Source of the DNA: Antedon mediterranea
Lineage: Eukaryota; Echinodermata; Crinoidea; Comatulida; Antedonidae
Length of the DNA stretch: 64,000 nt
NCBI RefSeq assembly: GCF_964355755.1
Contig: NC_092672.1
Location: 3,594,001 to 3,658,000, forward strand
Reading direction: 5' to 3'
Both the position numbers and the translations under genes were made by a program. The stretch's first letter is position 1, and each line of letters starts with the position of its first letter. The notes beneath the pieces were generated by a model, which was not told the DNA's origin, ran no database searches, and saw only the letters and a list, made by a program, of their open reading frames with translations. This document shows positions 22,912-34,479 of the stretch, in pieces.

Positions 22912-24239
22912 AACCCCTAAACAACCATTTAGTAACTATCTCCGATCAGTGATAGTAAACAACCCTAGAAATTAACAAACATTGATTCTAATGAGACTTT
23001 TCACCGGTTTCCGTAGGACCACTAGAGTCTGGTTTTCTTTTTTGAAAAAATATAATACTACTGTAGCACAAATACAACTTTGTGCAATGGGTAATTTAAA
23101 TTTACTTTCTATGGACGAGAGAGTTAGTTTTTCTAATATTTATTATAATAATTGTCTCTGTGTATGGTAAGATATTCCAAAAGAACATTCTTTATTATTT
23201 TCAACATATTTGCGACAGCTCTCCAATGTTATATTAAGCAGGTTTTTTCTGTACACATGAAACATTTTAACTGTAAATAAATTTTTTGTTGTTGCTTTAA
23301 TCTATTGTTTAGTTTTATTTTATATTATAATTTATATTGTTTGAGGTGTAGCATACGATTGGATAGTGCTTTGCACTCATAACAATCCTCAGGTGTTTAT
23401 TTAAATAAATACAGTAACATGATTTTTAACAGTTTTTTGGTGTAAAAACTCAAATTTTTATGATAGCTATATTAATAACGTACAGTAAACACAGAGCCTT
23501 CAAACAAAAGGTAGAGCTGAGCTCATCTAAACTCAATTGTACTGTGGCTAGAAACTTATACATAAATAAATTTATATTAACAAAATTTGAATGACATGAT
23601 TTTTTTTTTAGTAAAAATTATATTTGTTGTAAATGTTACAGATTTCCCAATGCAAAACAAATACAGAGCTGATCCAAGCTATTTAAAATCGATTGTATTT
23701 TGGCTAGATTTGCAACATGCAATTTTAACAGGCAGGGGTGGTCGTAGAGGACTATTTTAAGGGTGTTGGCCAAGAAGAGTCCAGCCGCAAAACCACATAT
23801 TTGGCCCATAGAGGAGCGATGCAAATTTTTTTTAATTACACCACTAGATGGCCGGAAATTAATTAATTAAATTTAATTAGCAATTATAATGAGTACAAAT
23901 TATTTATTATCAAATCATAATTTTAAAAAGCTAAACAAAAAATAAGAGGCTGCTGCTATAAATATTTTGAGCAAAACGTTTAATTGTATTATTTTGAAAT
24001 AAATGCTAAATAAGTCAGTAAAACCACAATTAGCAAAATTTATTTTCATTTATCCACTATAAACTGTATAAACAGTGTTGCCTAAACAACACTCCAGAAA
24101 AAAATATTGAAATTTGCAGAAAGAAGGAATTGCCCAGGCAACACCCCTGCGTCTACCCCTATTACCCACAAATTGATTTTTATTGCTTCTAAACAAATTT
24201 TCAATATAGATGTAAAAAAAACTAGAAATTAATTTAACT
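22912..24239. other. Gene-less AT-rich stretch
   Basis: Only short chance ORFs. An AATAAA-type signal near 23276 could have served the integrase gene. No clear repeats are seen. Confidence 0.5.
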
Positions 24240-25340
24240 TTGACGAAATATTGTTGATCTTTTTTATAATTTTATGGACATTAATATTTTTTAAACATGC
24301 ACGTATGCGAACATACGATCGGAAAATGTTGATGTATGCCTTCCTATTATACGCTTATAGTGCTGAGTTGTGTATATTATATGCCATATACATTAAGTAC
24401 AGTATATACTGTATATCTATATACCGTGTAGCATTGGTGAAATTACGGACAAACATCATGTTCTAATTTTTTGGCATTGATAACATTATCAAAATAAACT
24501 TGTGGATAACAATATCGAAAGATAATGAATTGAGCAATAAAATATAACAATTGGAAGAAAATTTGGCACGTAGAAGCGTGGTGCGCGCTCTTTAAAATTT
24601 GTATAACTTTGACGAAAGAGATGAAAAAACTACTTTTTAACTTCAACTGGCCATATGATAACGTTACAACATCTGATAGACCTAATTTTTAAATAAATTC
24701 ATATCTACATTTTACAAGCTCTCATAATAAGTTATAAAAATCAAGGTCAACTTTATTTCAGAAGAGCTGCAAGGTATTCAAATATCCGTTGTAGGTGAAA
24801 TTACGTAATCAGCGTTATTTAAATTTTTAGACATGATGAAATCATCTAAATGGAAATGTTGGCAACTCATGAGTAACATAATTGGTTGAGGTAGAATATA
24901 TTAAAAATTAAAAGAAAATCAATCACAGATAAGCGAGATGCCCTCTGTTCAATATGATTGTCTAAGATGAAACGAAAAAAATCCAATTTTTTTATTTATG
25001 TGGCCAAATGATGACATATAATTTTGTACGTCTAATATGTACATGATGCATTCATAACTCCAACTCATTGGCTTCCACAATCAGTTTAAAAAAATTGGTA
25101 GTAAGCGTCCATTCTGAAGAGTTATATTTATATATTATAAGGCCTTATTTTTTACCGTTTTTGACACTTTTGTGCAATTAATGTGCGCATTTTGTCATTT
25201 TTTAACCTGCTCGTATAATTTGGTGAATGTAATTTTGAGCTTTTTAAATTTTTAACGCGCGATTTCACTATTAATTTTTATTTTATTTGCTATTCTTTTT
25301 ACCCTTGACATGCAGTTTATGTATAGTGAATTTTATTGAC
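24240..25340 (+). repeat. Diverged relative of the 1.55 kb repeat at the right edge
   Basis: Shares, in the same order, GGTGAAATTACGG, CAACTGGCCATATGAT, TTCATATCTACA and ACATGATGA blocks with the units at 59979-64000, but with many substitutions and gaps. An old dispersed member of that family. Confidence 0.6.
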
Positions 25341-26578
25341 ATGTGATTACAAGTAATATAGAGATATGATCGATAATGTGATTTCACAAAATTGGGTATA
25401 AATTACGTCACAGATGAGTGAACTTTTTGAGATAATTGTTACACAAAATAGTGTACAGAAACAATAAAAAGAAAAAAAATAACAATAAAGATTTCATACA
25501 ATAATAATAGATAATCATTTTATTCTAAATGATCACCTAAAAATATAATTACACACGTACATGATTCGTTTAGTATACTAATAATATTATTTGTCGCATC
25601 AACTTCCAAAATTGACCTTTGTGACATTGTTTTTGCAGCGGTATACTTTCAATAAGTTCAAACAAACAACAAAATAAGACAGACTCAAAAATACTTTTAA
25701 TGCAGTGTTTAGTTGTTTCAAATACAATCACAAACTTTAAAAAGTATGCAAAACTCCATGAAGGTACCATACTATAAATACGTTATAAAATCAGAAGCGT
25801 GTTAAGTAAAATTTCTGTGGAATTATTTAACATACCCATAAGTGCAAAGAAATAGCTTATTATAGAGGCTGTTCTTTTATTCTAAACCAAATTTTTTTTT
25901 TTAAATAGAAATGAATCCTTTGGTTTATAAGTAACCCAAACATTACCAAAGTATAGTTTATATGAATTTCAAGTATAAAAGTACAAGAAAAAAAAAATGT
26001 GGTACATGGTATTAAATGAATGAAAGTAACAAGCATTGAAGATATTTAACATGAAATTATCTTTATACATTTAAGATGTAGTAGAAAATCAATTTCTATA
26101 CATACAAATCAAGTATTGAAGTCTGACATAAATGAGCAATTCATAATATGATTTTTAGGGGAAAAAACTCTCAATATTATATAATTATTTAAATGTGATT
26201 TAAGAATAAAACCCTCCATCATTAAAACATTCATGTAACTATGTTAAAACTGGTGTTCAAAATATAACTACCACTGTATGTGATAAAAATAACTTTATGA
26301 TTGTGTTTCCCAACAATAATATTAAACAAAAATTGTAAAAAAAAAATGTAGCCACTAATTGCAAAATATTTTTTTTTAAATTGGAATTAAGACTTTGAAT
26401 TAAGCTTGATTAAAACAATAAAAACATATTAACAATAACAAAACTGAATGTCATTATTGTATTAAACATGTTAGCACTTAATTACTAACATTTTAAAGCT
26501 ATCATTGCTACAATAAAAACTAAACTGTCTAAAGTCTGAATGCTCAAGCATTCAAAGAAACATAACAATTGAATAAGA
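25341..26578. other. Gene-less AT-rich stretch
   Basis: No supported coding sequence or repeat structure. It lies just downstream of the minus-strand gene ending at 26579 and may contain its 3' UTR. Confidence 0.4.
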
Positions 26579-28554
26579 TCAACTATCAACAACATTTTTG
26601 GTTTGAGAAAAGAACTGTGTAAAGCTGGTACAAAATTTTAGCATACATGTTAATTCTTGGCATGACATCTCATTAATTGCTTCCCGTAACCACTCTTTCT
26701 CTTTATGAACATTCTCCAGAGTATCCCACTCTCCTGTGTCTACCATCAACTCAGGTGTCATATCCACATGTTTCATTAGGAAAATAGAACACATTTCATT
26801 GCATCTTTCAATGAATGGCATAAGTTCTGTATACTGAAGGCCATCTCTTATGCTTCAGTATCACTTTCTTTTGCATCAGATGTAGGACTAAGAGGTAATA
26901 AATAGTCACTAATGTTACTGTTAGTTGTACTAACAATATCTCGGGAAGGCAACAAGTACACCCTCTTGTTTCAATATAAACGATGCAAAAGCTGTGCATT
27001 CCTTTCTTGATCATCAGTTAAACGTAGTTTAGTTAATCGTGAACCCATTCCAATCATAAACTCAAACCTAGAAGATATAATTTATAAAATGTAGATGACA
27101 AAATGTTATGTTATTTACTGAAGGGAGGTGAAAGCTGTACACAAGGCATTCTTTTTTTTCTGACTTAAAACGCTCAGCACCTAAATATCAAGCTACAGTT
27201 CATTTATTATTATAGTTATTTATTAAAAACATTCAGAATATGTACTGGTGTGTATATTGTAATGACCAATCAAAAATTATTCTGATCTTAACTGTACATC
27301 ATATCATTGCACACAGGTTAACAAACTTCTTATGTTGGTACTATCACATTATATTGAAAGCTCAAAGTTAAGATTTTGCAAGGCATTTTGTTTAATCTTT
27401 TGAAGATGAAAAGGAAGCTGGAATATTGTTTCTATGAATCAGTCATGCTTGTAACCAATCAGAATCCCACTTTGCTGAGCAAAAACTTATTCAAAATATT
27501 TTTTTGCAAATCAAACATTGCTTGTAAACTAAATTTAACATTTTAGTTTTCACTACAGTTACAGTACTTTATTTTAAATTTAAATAAATCAAAAGAACTT
27601 ACTTATTTGGATCACTTTCAATTTCCAATATATCTGAAAACATATTTTCCAATTTTTTGTAAACTTCTTTTGCTGTCATGCATTGTTCTAGTTCAACATG
27701 ATGATAAACATGACCTGTAGTGTTAAAAGTAAATTTCATGATACATAATCAGTAAATATGATTTCTCATGTAGACAAAAACAAAAATAGGCCATGTTGAA
27801 CCTTGAAAATGTTTATCAACTTTCAAAAGATTGAAAAAAAAAATCAATTTATTTTTTAGTCAAGACACTGTTCTATACTTTTTATATATTTATTCATGAA
27901 TTGAGGAATTTTGTTTAAAAAAGTTCATTACTTAAATGTTTAGACTATAAATACATTTTTTTAAGTGAATGTGCCAAAAAAGTTTCTGAAACAAAAATTG
28001 GTAAGAAACAATATTTTTAGTCGCGTGTACGCGACTCTATAGTTCACTATGTCGGTCGGTCGGTCTGTCTGTTGGTCCGGTATCACTATGCGTTTTAGCA
28101 CGCGACTTATGGCTGTTGGCCTTGTTTTTATTAGTATTGAATAAAAAAACTGAAATACATAGTAGATTAGGATAATAATCATAATAAATAACTAACCTTT
28201 TTCATCTAGTTTTCCATAGTAATTTGCCCTGGGTATTTGATCGCTTTGTGATGTATCCAATAAAATGACTTCTTTTAAGTAGAAGTAATTTTGGTTTTGC
28301 CTAGAATTAGAGCATGAACGAGACCTTGAATTATCTTGTGTTCTTCTTCTGGTGGTATTTCTTGATCTTGTTGATGGTGTGGTAAATAAACTATTCATTT
28401 CACTATTTAGATCTTGGTGTGGTCTTCTTGTAGTATTTCTATGTGCTTGAGGTTGAGCATTTGGAGTTACATTCTGAATGATTGTTAAAAAATTGTCATT
28501 TGATAGTAGGGATTTGGTTAAATTATCTATATCAGTTGTTGAAAGCGATGCCAT
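26579..28554 (-). pseudogene. Three-exon gene of unknown family, inactivated
   Basis: I do not recognise the family. Exon 1 (28554-28196) starts at ATG in a perfect ACCATGG context and is rich in Ser, Thr, Arg and Asn. Donor GTTAGT joins to exon 2 (27713-27605, acceptor ACTACAG), which encodes an acidic helical segment (HVYHHVELEQCMTAKEVY); donor GTAAGT joins to exon 3 (from about 27068, acceptor TTCTAG). Splice phases agree throughout. Exon 3 has an in-frame TGA after residues LLHRLY (near 26978) and one frameshift near 26848, after which the frame stays open to 26579 (MPFIERCNEMCSIF, then GEWDTLENVHKEKEW). It faces the integrase pseudogene 3.7 kb away. It may be a host gene or the second gene of a mobile element. 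Confidence 0.6.
28015..28130 (+). repeat. Short intronic repeat with CGCGAC ends
   Basis: AGTCGCGTGTACGCGACTC, then runs of GGTC/GTCTGTCTG, then GCACGCGACTTATGG. Looks like a dispersed element in intron 1 of the pseudogene; boundaries are uncertain. Confidence 0.35.
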
Positions 28555-28675
28555 GGTTTTATTTTTACAGTAGTTATCTGAAACAAAACAAATTATTATT
28601 AATAATTAAATTCATCAATACAGATACAGTACTGAATTAACTATCCTACTACACAGTACTAGTGGTGAAGCTCAT

Positions 28676-29095
28676 ATTTTGTTACCTCCGCCAAGGAGGT
28701 TATGTTTTCACCCCTGTATGTTTGGGTGCGTGGGTGCGCGTGTGTGGGTGTGTGTGTGTGTGTGTCTGTGAACAGCCTGAAGGCCACAGTTTTTATCCGA
28801 TTCCCACCAAATTTGGACACAATGATCTATGCCCCAAAAGCTCGGACGAAAAAAAAAATATATAAAAATAAAAAAAACTCTCAGCGGGATTTGAACCAGG
28901 GACCTTAACTGTGAGAGGCTGGATACATAACCATTACACCAAACTCTCATCCACAACTTTGTAGTGTGCAGTTAGCCTATTTACACTTTAGAACTAATAA
29001 AAAAAAAGTTAAAAAAAAAACATTTTCGGAGGGAATTTTATGTAGGGGAATTTTACAGTAGGCGGAGGTTTGTACTCTCGGAGTACCCTCTAGTT
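28676..29095 (-). mobile_element. SINE-like composite repeat with tRNA-like part and GT microsatellite
   Basis: Starts TTACCTCCGCCAAGGAGG and ends GGCGGAGGTTTGTACTCTCG, so the ends are inversely related. Inside are a (GT)n run (28741-28766), an A-rich run, and on the minus strand at 28949-28878 a 72 nt tRNA-like stretch with A box TGGTGTAATGGTTATG and B box GGTTCAAATCCC. Its ends do not pair as an acceptor stem. Confidence 0.6.
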
Positions 29096-29603
29096 TAGAT
29101 ATATTTTAAAAGATTATTCTACATTACAAGAAGAAGAATAGAATATCGCATTTTGTTATTTCAGTAGTAAAATATTGATTGTTTTACCCAGGTCTAGTAG
29201 GGCTAGCTTACAACTAGCTGGGCTACTACTACTAGGCTAGGCCATACCCTGCAGGTTTGGCTAGCCTAACACCAGCCCTACTGCTGTTATCAACTCCAAA
29301 TGTGTTATTACTAACTATATCATGAATAGCAAATCTTGGATTTAGGCTTTAAGTAGGCCTCATAAGTAGGCTCACGTCTAATGTAGTGCCGCTACACAGT
29401 GCTTAAGCGGAGCGCGTCGTTCTAAACACCTGGACGCGCTCCGCCGTGCGTATCTTGGAACGTCAAGTACGTTTGGGACACTTGAGAAGTCGACGACGGA
29501 AACTAAACCTATATTATTACTACTCACTCATTATTATCATACAAAGACTATTATATTATATTCCTTAACTACGATAAAAGACTACAACGTAAAATACTCA
29601 CCA

Positions 29604-30419
29604 TTATAATAGTCTTTGTATGATAATAATGAGTGAGTAGTAATAATATAGGTTTAGTTTCCGTCGTCGACTTCTCAAGTGTCCCAAACGTACTTGACGT
29701 GATGATGGTCCGGTCCGTTGACGTAGTGGTCCAGCTGGCTTGGGAAATCGACGGCGTCTGGGCTCCGCCGAGGTAGGCCTACCATACCTCTGGCACAGCT
29801 CCACAAATGCCCCCTTATTATCCCTAGTGGCTCTCGCCACCAGGAAAAGGAGACACCGAGTGTGGAGCAGACCCAGCGGTGACACTAACGGCGATAGAGT
29901 GTTCGACTCGGGCATCTCGAGCCCCGCCGCCTCGCCCATCGACTCCATCATCTTCCTTAGAGATTTGGTGAAGAAGAATCCAGGCTGGATTCTCCCCTCG
30001 GCGTTGAAAAGTGCTACCGCCTTGGTGACACTCCCGCCGCACTCCGGAACGAGTTTCACTAACTCCTGGATGAAACTCCAGCGCCGAGATGAGGTGGTCG
30101 ACGATACCTCCGGCGATGTTTCCGTCATGAATGGCGGTATGTGGTGCGCCAGGTGTTGTTTTGGGTTTTCGGGCACCCGGCCACATCCTGCCACTGGACA
30201 CAGGAATGCCCGACGTGACCGCTTACCCGATTCCCTCTGACCGCCTTCAGGATGAGGTCGTTTGTTGTCTTTCGACCGTTTGTCGGCCTTTCCCTGAGAT
30301 TTAACTTTTGGTACCGCCCCAGCACTAGGTGGAACAGCACTGGTCGCCGTACCAACGAGACGGACGTCTCGGCACGCAAAGTCCGACTCCTTACTTCCCG
30401 GAGTTCGCCATACCTTCAC
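29604..30419 (-). CDS. Gag-like ORF 2 with a C2H2-type zinc motif
   Basis: Overlaps the end of ORF 1 by four bases in the -1 frame (no in-frame ATG at the junction), so it is reached by frameshifting or was split by an old indel. It has a basic region, then a C-x4-C-x9-H-x3-H motif (CPVAGCG to HLAHH), a helical part and a basic tail that runs into the terminal repeat. Nucleic-acid binding is likely. Composition (GC-rich, Arg/Pro-rich) differs from the surroundings. Confidence 0.5.
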   Translation of the reverse strand: MKVWRTPGSKESDFACRDVRLVGTATSAVPPSAGAVPKVKSQGKADKRSKDNKRPHPEGGQRESGKRSRRAFLCPVAGCGRVPENPKQHLAHHIPPFMTETSPEVSSTTSSRRWSFIQELVKLVPECGGSVTKAVALFNAEGRIQPGFFFTKSLRKMMESMGEAAGLEMPESNTLSPLVSPLGLLHTRCLLFLVARATRDNKGAFVELCQRYGRPTSAEPRRRRFPKPAGPLRQRTGPSSRQVRLGHLRSRRRKLNLYYYYSLIIIIQRLL

Positions 30420-31024
30420 GGACCGCGTTCCATAGGCGCAAACCTATTGGACTCGCCGCCAGCTCGTTCATCGAAACGCATACCATCGTCTGGATAATGA
30501 GAGTCGCGATTACGAATATCCCCGTTAGGAGTACCGTAGTTAGAATAGGAATCAAACCGCCTATCCGTGGTTACGTTTGACACAGAATTAACGTTAGGAG
30601 TAGCTCGAATTGACTGCTCCTCCTCCCCGTTAAAACTAACTGACGCATTCTTTGAAGTCACCTGATTATTAGGATTAACCTCAAGATCTGGCCCTTCAAA
30701 GACCTCGTCAGCACTGCCATTTATGATTTTCGCCGATGTCGGCGCATTACTCTTTTTAACAGAGTCAGTGCTTTTTTCGTTATGAACAAACACCGAATTT
30801 AGCACGTAGCTGATGCCATAGCTGTCTAGATCCGCAACTAATGTTGCGTCTCCGATCGCTTGCAACAACTCTTCCCAACAACGGATATTTCCTTCGGTCT
30901 CTCGATATTCGAAAACATTTTGTATAGCCCGAGAGGAAAATCCAATTGGGAAATCATTTTCGTGCTGGGCAAAGTTTATTTTGAACTTCGCCTCTTCTTG
31001 GTTTCTTTCAGTAGACATCTGCAA
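30416..31024 (-). CDS. Gag-like ORF 1 of the LTR-type element
   Basis: A 202-codon open frame just downstream of the putative 5' LTR and leader. The N-terminal half is mixed and acidic, the C-terminal third is rich in Asn, Ser, Arg and Asp. It has no domain I can name; position and composition suggest a structural (gag-type) protein. It ends in TGA where the next frame opens. Confidence 0.5.
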   Translation of the reverse strand: MQMSTERNQEEAKFKINFAQHENDFPIGFSSRAIQNVFEYRETEGNIRCWEELLQAIGDATLVADLDSYGISYVLNSVFVHNEKSTDSVKKSNAPTSAKIINGSADEVFEGPDLEVNPNNQVTSKNASVSFNGEEEQSIRATPNVNSVSNVTTDRRFDSYSNYGTPNGDIRNRDSHYPDDGMRFDERAGGESNRFAPMERGP

Positions 31025-32749
31025 ATGAACAAGGGTACTCGTTCAAAATACTGAGTCTCGAATTAATTAATTTTACTATCAGAATCATAATTAATTTCAG
31101 GCAACCAATGAGTAAAGTAGACAAATTATTTAGAAAGATAGTAACATACAATACAACTGTTTTTTTTTTTTTATATGATACGAAAATATAAATAATAATT
31201 GACACCACACAGAAAAATAATTTATTAAAGGAAAAGACATACAAGACATAATCATAATAAACGTCCACTTCATTGATACCTAAAACAACTACAAACCAAC
31301 AGTAAATAATCGCGTAATAATAGAATTCTGAGCATTCGCCAGCGTACCGGCGTGCGTATAACTAAAACTCACATCCACACATCCTAAAAATAGTATTCTA
31401 AAAATAGGATGTTTCCGTAAAGTAAATAGCCAATCAGAAACTATTAGTACATAGAATTCTTTCATTGCTCAACCAATCAGAGTACGCACGTAACCGCGTC
31501 ATCATCGCTTGCATTTTCATTCCCTGGATAATGCACAGCTCGCGCTGCACGACCCTCTCAGGTAGCGAGTATGCAAATGCAATGATCTGATTGGTTGCTG
31601 TAGCCTAGCCAATCGTATGATGCCCAAGAACTGCGCGGCAGTTTGTTCGAATGGAATAAGACCTGGATGAGATCTGAAACAATATCGAAAAACTATCGCC
31701 CAAGACTCGGAGGATCTAGGCCTAGGCCTACCCTAATACAATTGACCAGTATACCTTAAATACATTCTCAACCATCTTCCCTCTAATGAAAAAAAATTTA
31801 TTTTTTTTTTTTTTCAAAAAAGGCAAAGTTTTTATTTATTTTTGCGGTTCCTGATAAACTAATAAAATAAATAAATAAATTCTTCCAACACTGCCGACTT
31901 CCAGTGAAGGAACGACGTAAACAACTGGCCCACTAATATGATAACTAATACTTCCTAGCCTAACCTAATCGTATATTTTCCGAAATCGGACATGAAACAC
32001 GGGCCATGTCGTTTCGTTCTGGAATCACGAGTCCAGCGGGTTAACATACAAAACCCATTCACGTCACGAGCGTGAACATTCATGTCACGAGCATGAAATT
32101 CATGTCACGAGCATGAATAATAATATTCTTATACTACAGTTTCATCTAGTATAGGCCAATCGTTCATTCGTCGAATATTAAATATAAAAAATAAAAATAA
32201 TAAATCCTAATCTACTATTCATCCCCAACTCTCGGAGAGAACATGAACTTATAAGAAACATTCACGTTCTTATCCTCGAGACGGTGATGAATTGGCGAGG
32301 GCCGATACATTGAATGTAAATAAATAAACAACGCACGTCCAGATTCGCGTATTTTCGGCGTCATATTTCGCCAGAAAAATATCGCGTTTAATTTTAATCC
32401 TCGTCGCCAATAAAGAGATTGCTAGTCTCTTGGTTTAGTTCCTTAACTACGATAAAAGACTACAACGTAAAATACTCACCATTATAATAGTCTTTGTATG
32501 ATAATAATGAGTGAGTAGTAATAATATAGGTTTAGTTTCCGTCGTCGACTTCTCAAGTGTCCCAAACGTACTTGACGTTCCAAGATACGCACGGCGGAGC
32601 GCGTCCAGGTGTTTAGAACGACGCGCTCCGCTTAAGCACTGTGTAGCGGCACTACAGTAGGCTCACGTCTGACCCTTATAAAATGTATAAACAAATAAAT
32701 CCTTTTTTAAATTGATGACAGGTACAGTAAACACTGACACTTAAGCTGC

Positions 32750-34080
32750 GTGATGTAGGCCTAGGCATTTATTAGCTAGTTTATGCGGTTTGCCTAGTTA
32801 GGCCTAGGCGGCGCCTATATAATAGGCCTATGCCTCTTGGCCTACTAGTAGACTAGCTAGGCTAGCTAGTCCCTGTACTGTTGTAGCTGTACTAGGCTAG
32901 GCCTAGTAGTAGGCCCTATACTGGTTTACAGCTCTAAGGAATGGGCTACTTACATACTGTACTGTATACTGTACTCAACAATAGGATGACACTGACAGTT
33001 GACTATAGTATAGATAGCAGGTATAGTATGTAGTTGTTTTTTGATAACAGAGAACTATCACTTATGCCATCCTCGTATATAATTAATTTCGTACGGAAAA
33101 TACATTTAATTGATTTTATCATTAGATAGAGTATCATTCTTAGAATTAATTGTCAGTAATATATATAATTTTTTAAATGTTAGGGATATATTTTAAAATA
33201 ACTATAAATAGATATATAATTACAGAAACTCAAGATGTTCTTTTCTGCCTGAAACCTAGGCCGAGGAGGAGGCCTCCTCCTCCTCAGCTCTCTGCTCTCA
33301 CTTCGTTCGTTTCGCTACCTGATCCGTGCAGGCCTAGGCCTAGGCTAGACTGGATATTATGATTGCAAGCCAAAAAGGTAGATTTAGAAGCATATTTTAT
33401 TGATTACCCATCATCAGTGTCACCCTTAAACAGATAGTTAAGCTATATTTGTAGGTCATAGCTTATTTCAGACAATATTTTAGCCTCCAAAAAGGGCAGA
33501 TTAGGTCTAGTAGGGTAGTGGAGGGCAGGCCTATAGCCTATAGGCTAGCCTAGTCTAGGCCTAGCTAGCTAGCTAGGGCCTAGGCCTAGTTAGGCTAGCA
33601 TCTCTCTACTCTAGCTAATAGTTTAGGCCTAAAAACTAGGTAGGCCTAGTACTACTAGGCCTACTATGGCTAGCCTTGTCTAGCTAGGCCTAGGCCTACT
33701 AGAAATAGAAAGATCTAGCCTAGCTAGAGTAGTAGGCTAGGCTAGTAGGCCCACCTGGTTAGGCCCTACTAGGGAACTGGTAGGCTAGCTAGCTAGGCCT
33801 ACTTACTAGCTAATAAGTAGCTAGGCCTAGGCTGCCTAACTAGCTAGCTCTATGTATTCTAGTTAGGGCCTAGACTAGTTTATTAGGCCTTAGTTTAGGC
33901 TGATTAGGCCTGCCTAGTCCTAGTTAAATAAATAGGCATATAACCAGGCTCAGTCTAAACACTCTAGCTAGGCCTATCTATATGAGACCTGTGCTATTAA
34001 TTATAGAACTAGGCCTAGGGCCTTGCTACTGTAGCTAGCCAGCAGAATGGTCTAGAGAGGCATAGGCCTAGCTAGGGATA
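32750..34080. repeat. Long TAGGCCTA-rich low-complexity tract
   Basis: The densest CTAGG/CCTAG region of the window (peak 33500-34080), with a CCTCCTCCTCCTC patch at 33270-33290. No gene is seen. Confidence 0.8.
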
Positions 34081-34479
34081 GGCTGGGGGGTCATAGACAG
34101 CCTATCTATATAAAATATTAGATAGGTAGGTAGGAGTATTAAGATTCATCAGTGTGTAAGTTGATTTCATTGCTAATGCCAAGGTATTAGGCCTGTTTAT
34201 TTTCAGGTTGAAAGCAATGGATAAACAGAGATTCAATTCTACAACAAAAGAGACAAAAGTCAAACTCAAACTGATAATTAACAATGTTTCCAGTTAAATT
34301 AATGTTAATTATTTTAATAGATTGTAGTGACCCTAACTACCTTACTGTTTGTGTATGGCTGTAATATTATATTAAATGTCATCACAATTAGTAAGGTTGT
34401 GAGGCTTCACAATTTCAAACAACTCTTCTTGTGTCTCTTCTTCATGTGGATGGATTAAAAAATACTGTGAGTATTGTAC

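Larger units (their letters stand above)
29382..32656 (-). mobile_element. Gag-only LTR-type retroelement with an inverted (hairpin) 3' end
   Basis: Flanked by a perfect 14 bp duplication GTAGGCTCACGTCT (29366-29379, 32657-32670). The outer ends TGTAGTGCCGCTACACAG and complement extend as a 175 bp inverted repeat (29382-29556 versus 32482-32656). In addition 29562-29700 repeats 32440-32579 directly, as LTRs would, and 29459-29556 pairs with 29604-29700 as a hairpin. Read on the minus strand, the right LTR is followed by TTGGCGACGAGGATT, which resembles the primer-site region of Ty3/Gypsy elements, then two gag-like ORFs. No protease, reverse transcriptase or integrase is present, so it is non-autonomous. 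Confidence 0.7.

Noticed and set aside
28878-28949. Functional tRNA gene
   Set aside because: A and B boxes are present but the ends do not pair as an acceptor stem and it lies inside a dispersed repeat.
29740-30580. Plus-strand ORFs up to 166 codons in the LTR-type element
   Set aside because: Antisense to the gag-like frames in GC-rich sequence; no family features.
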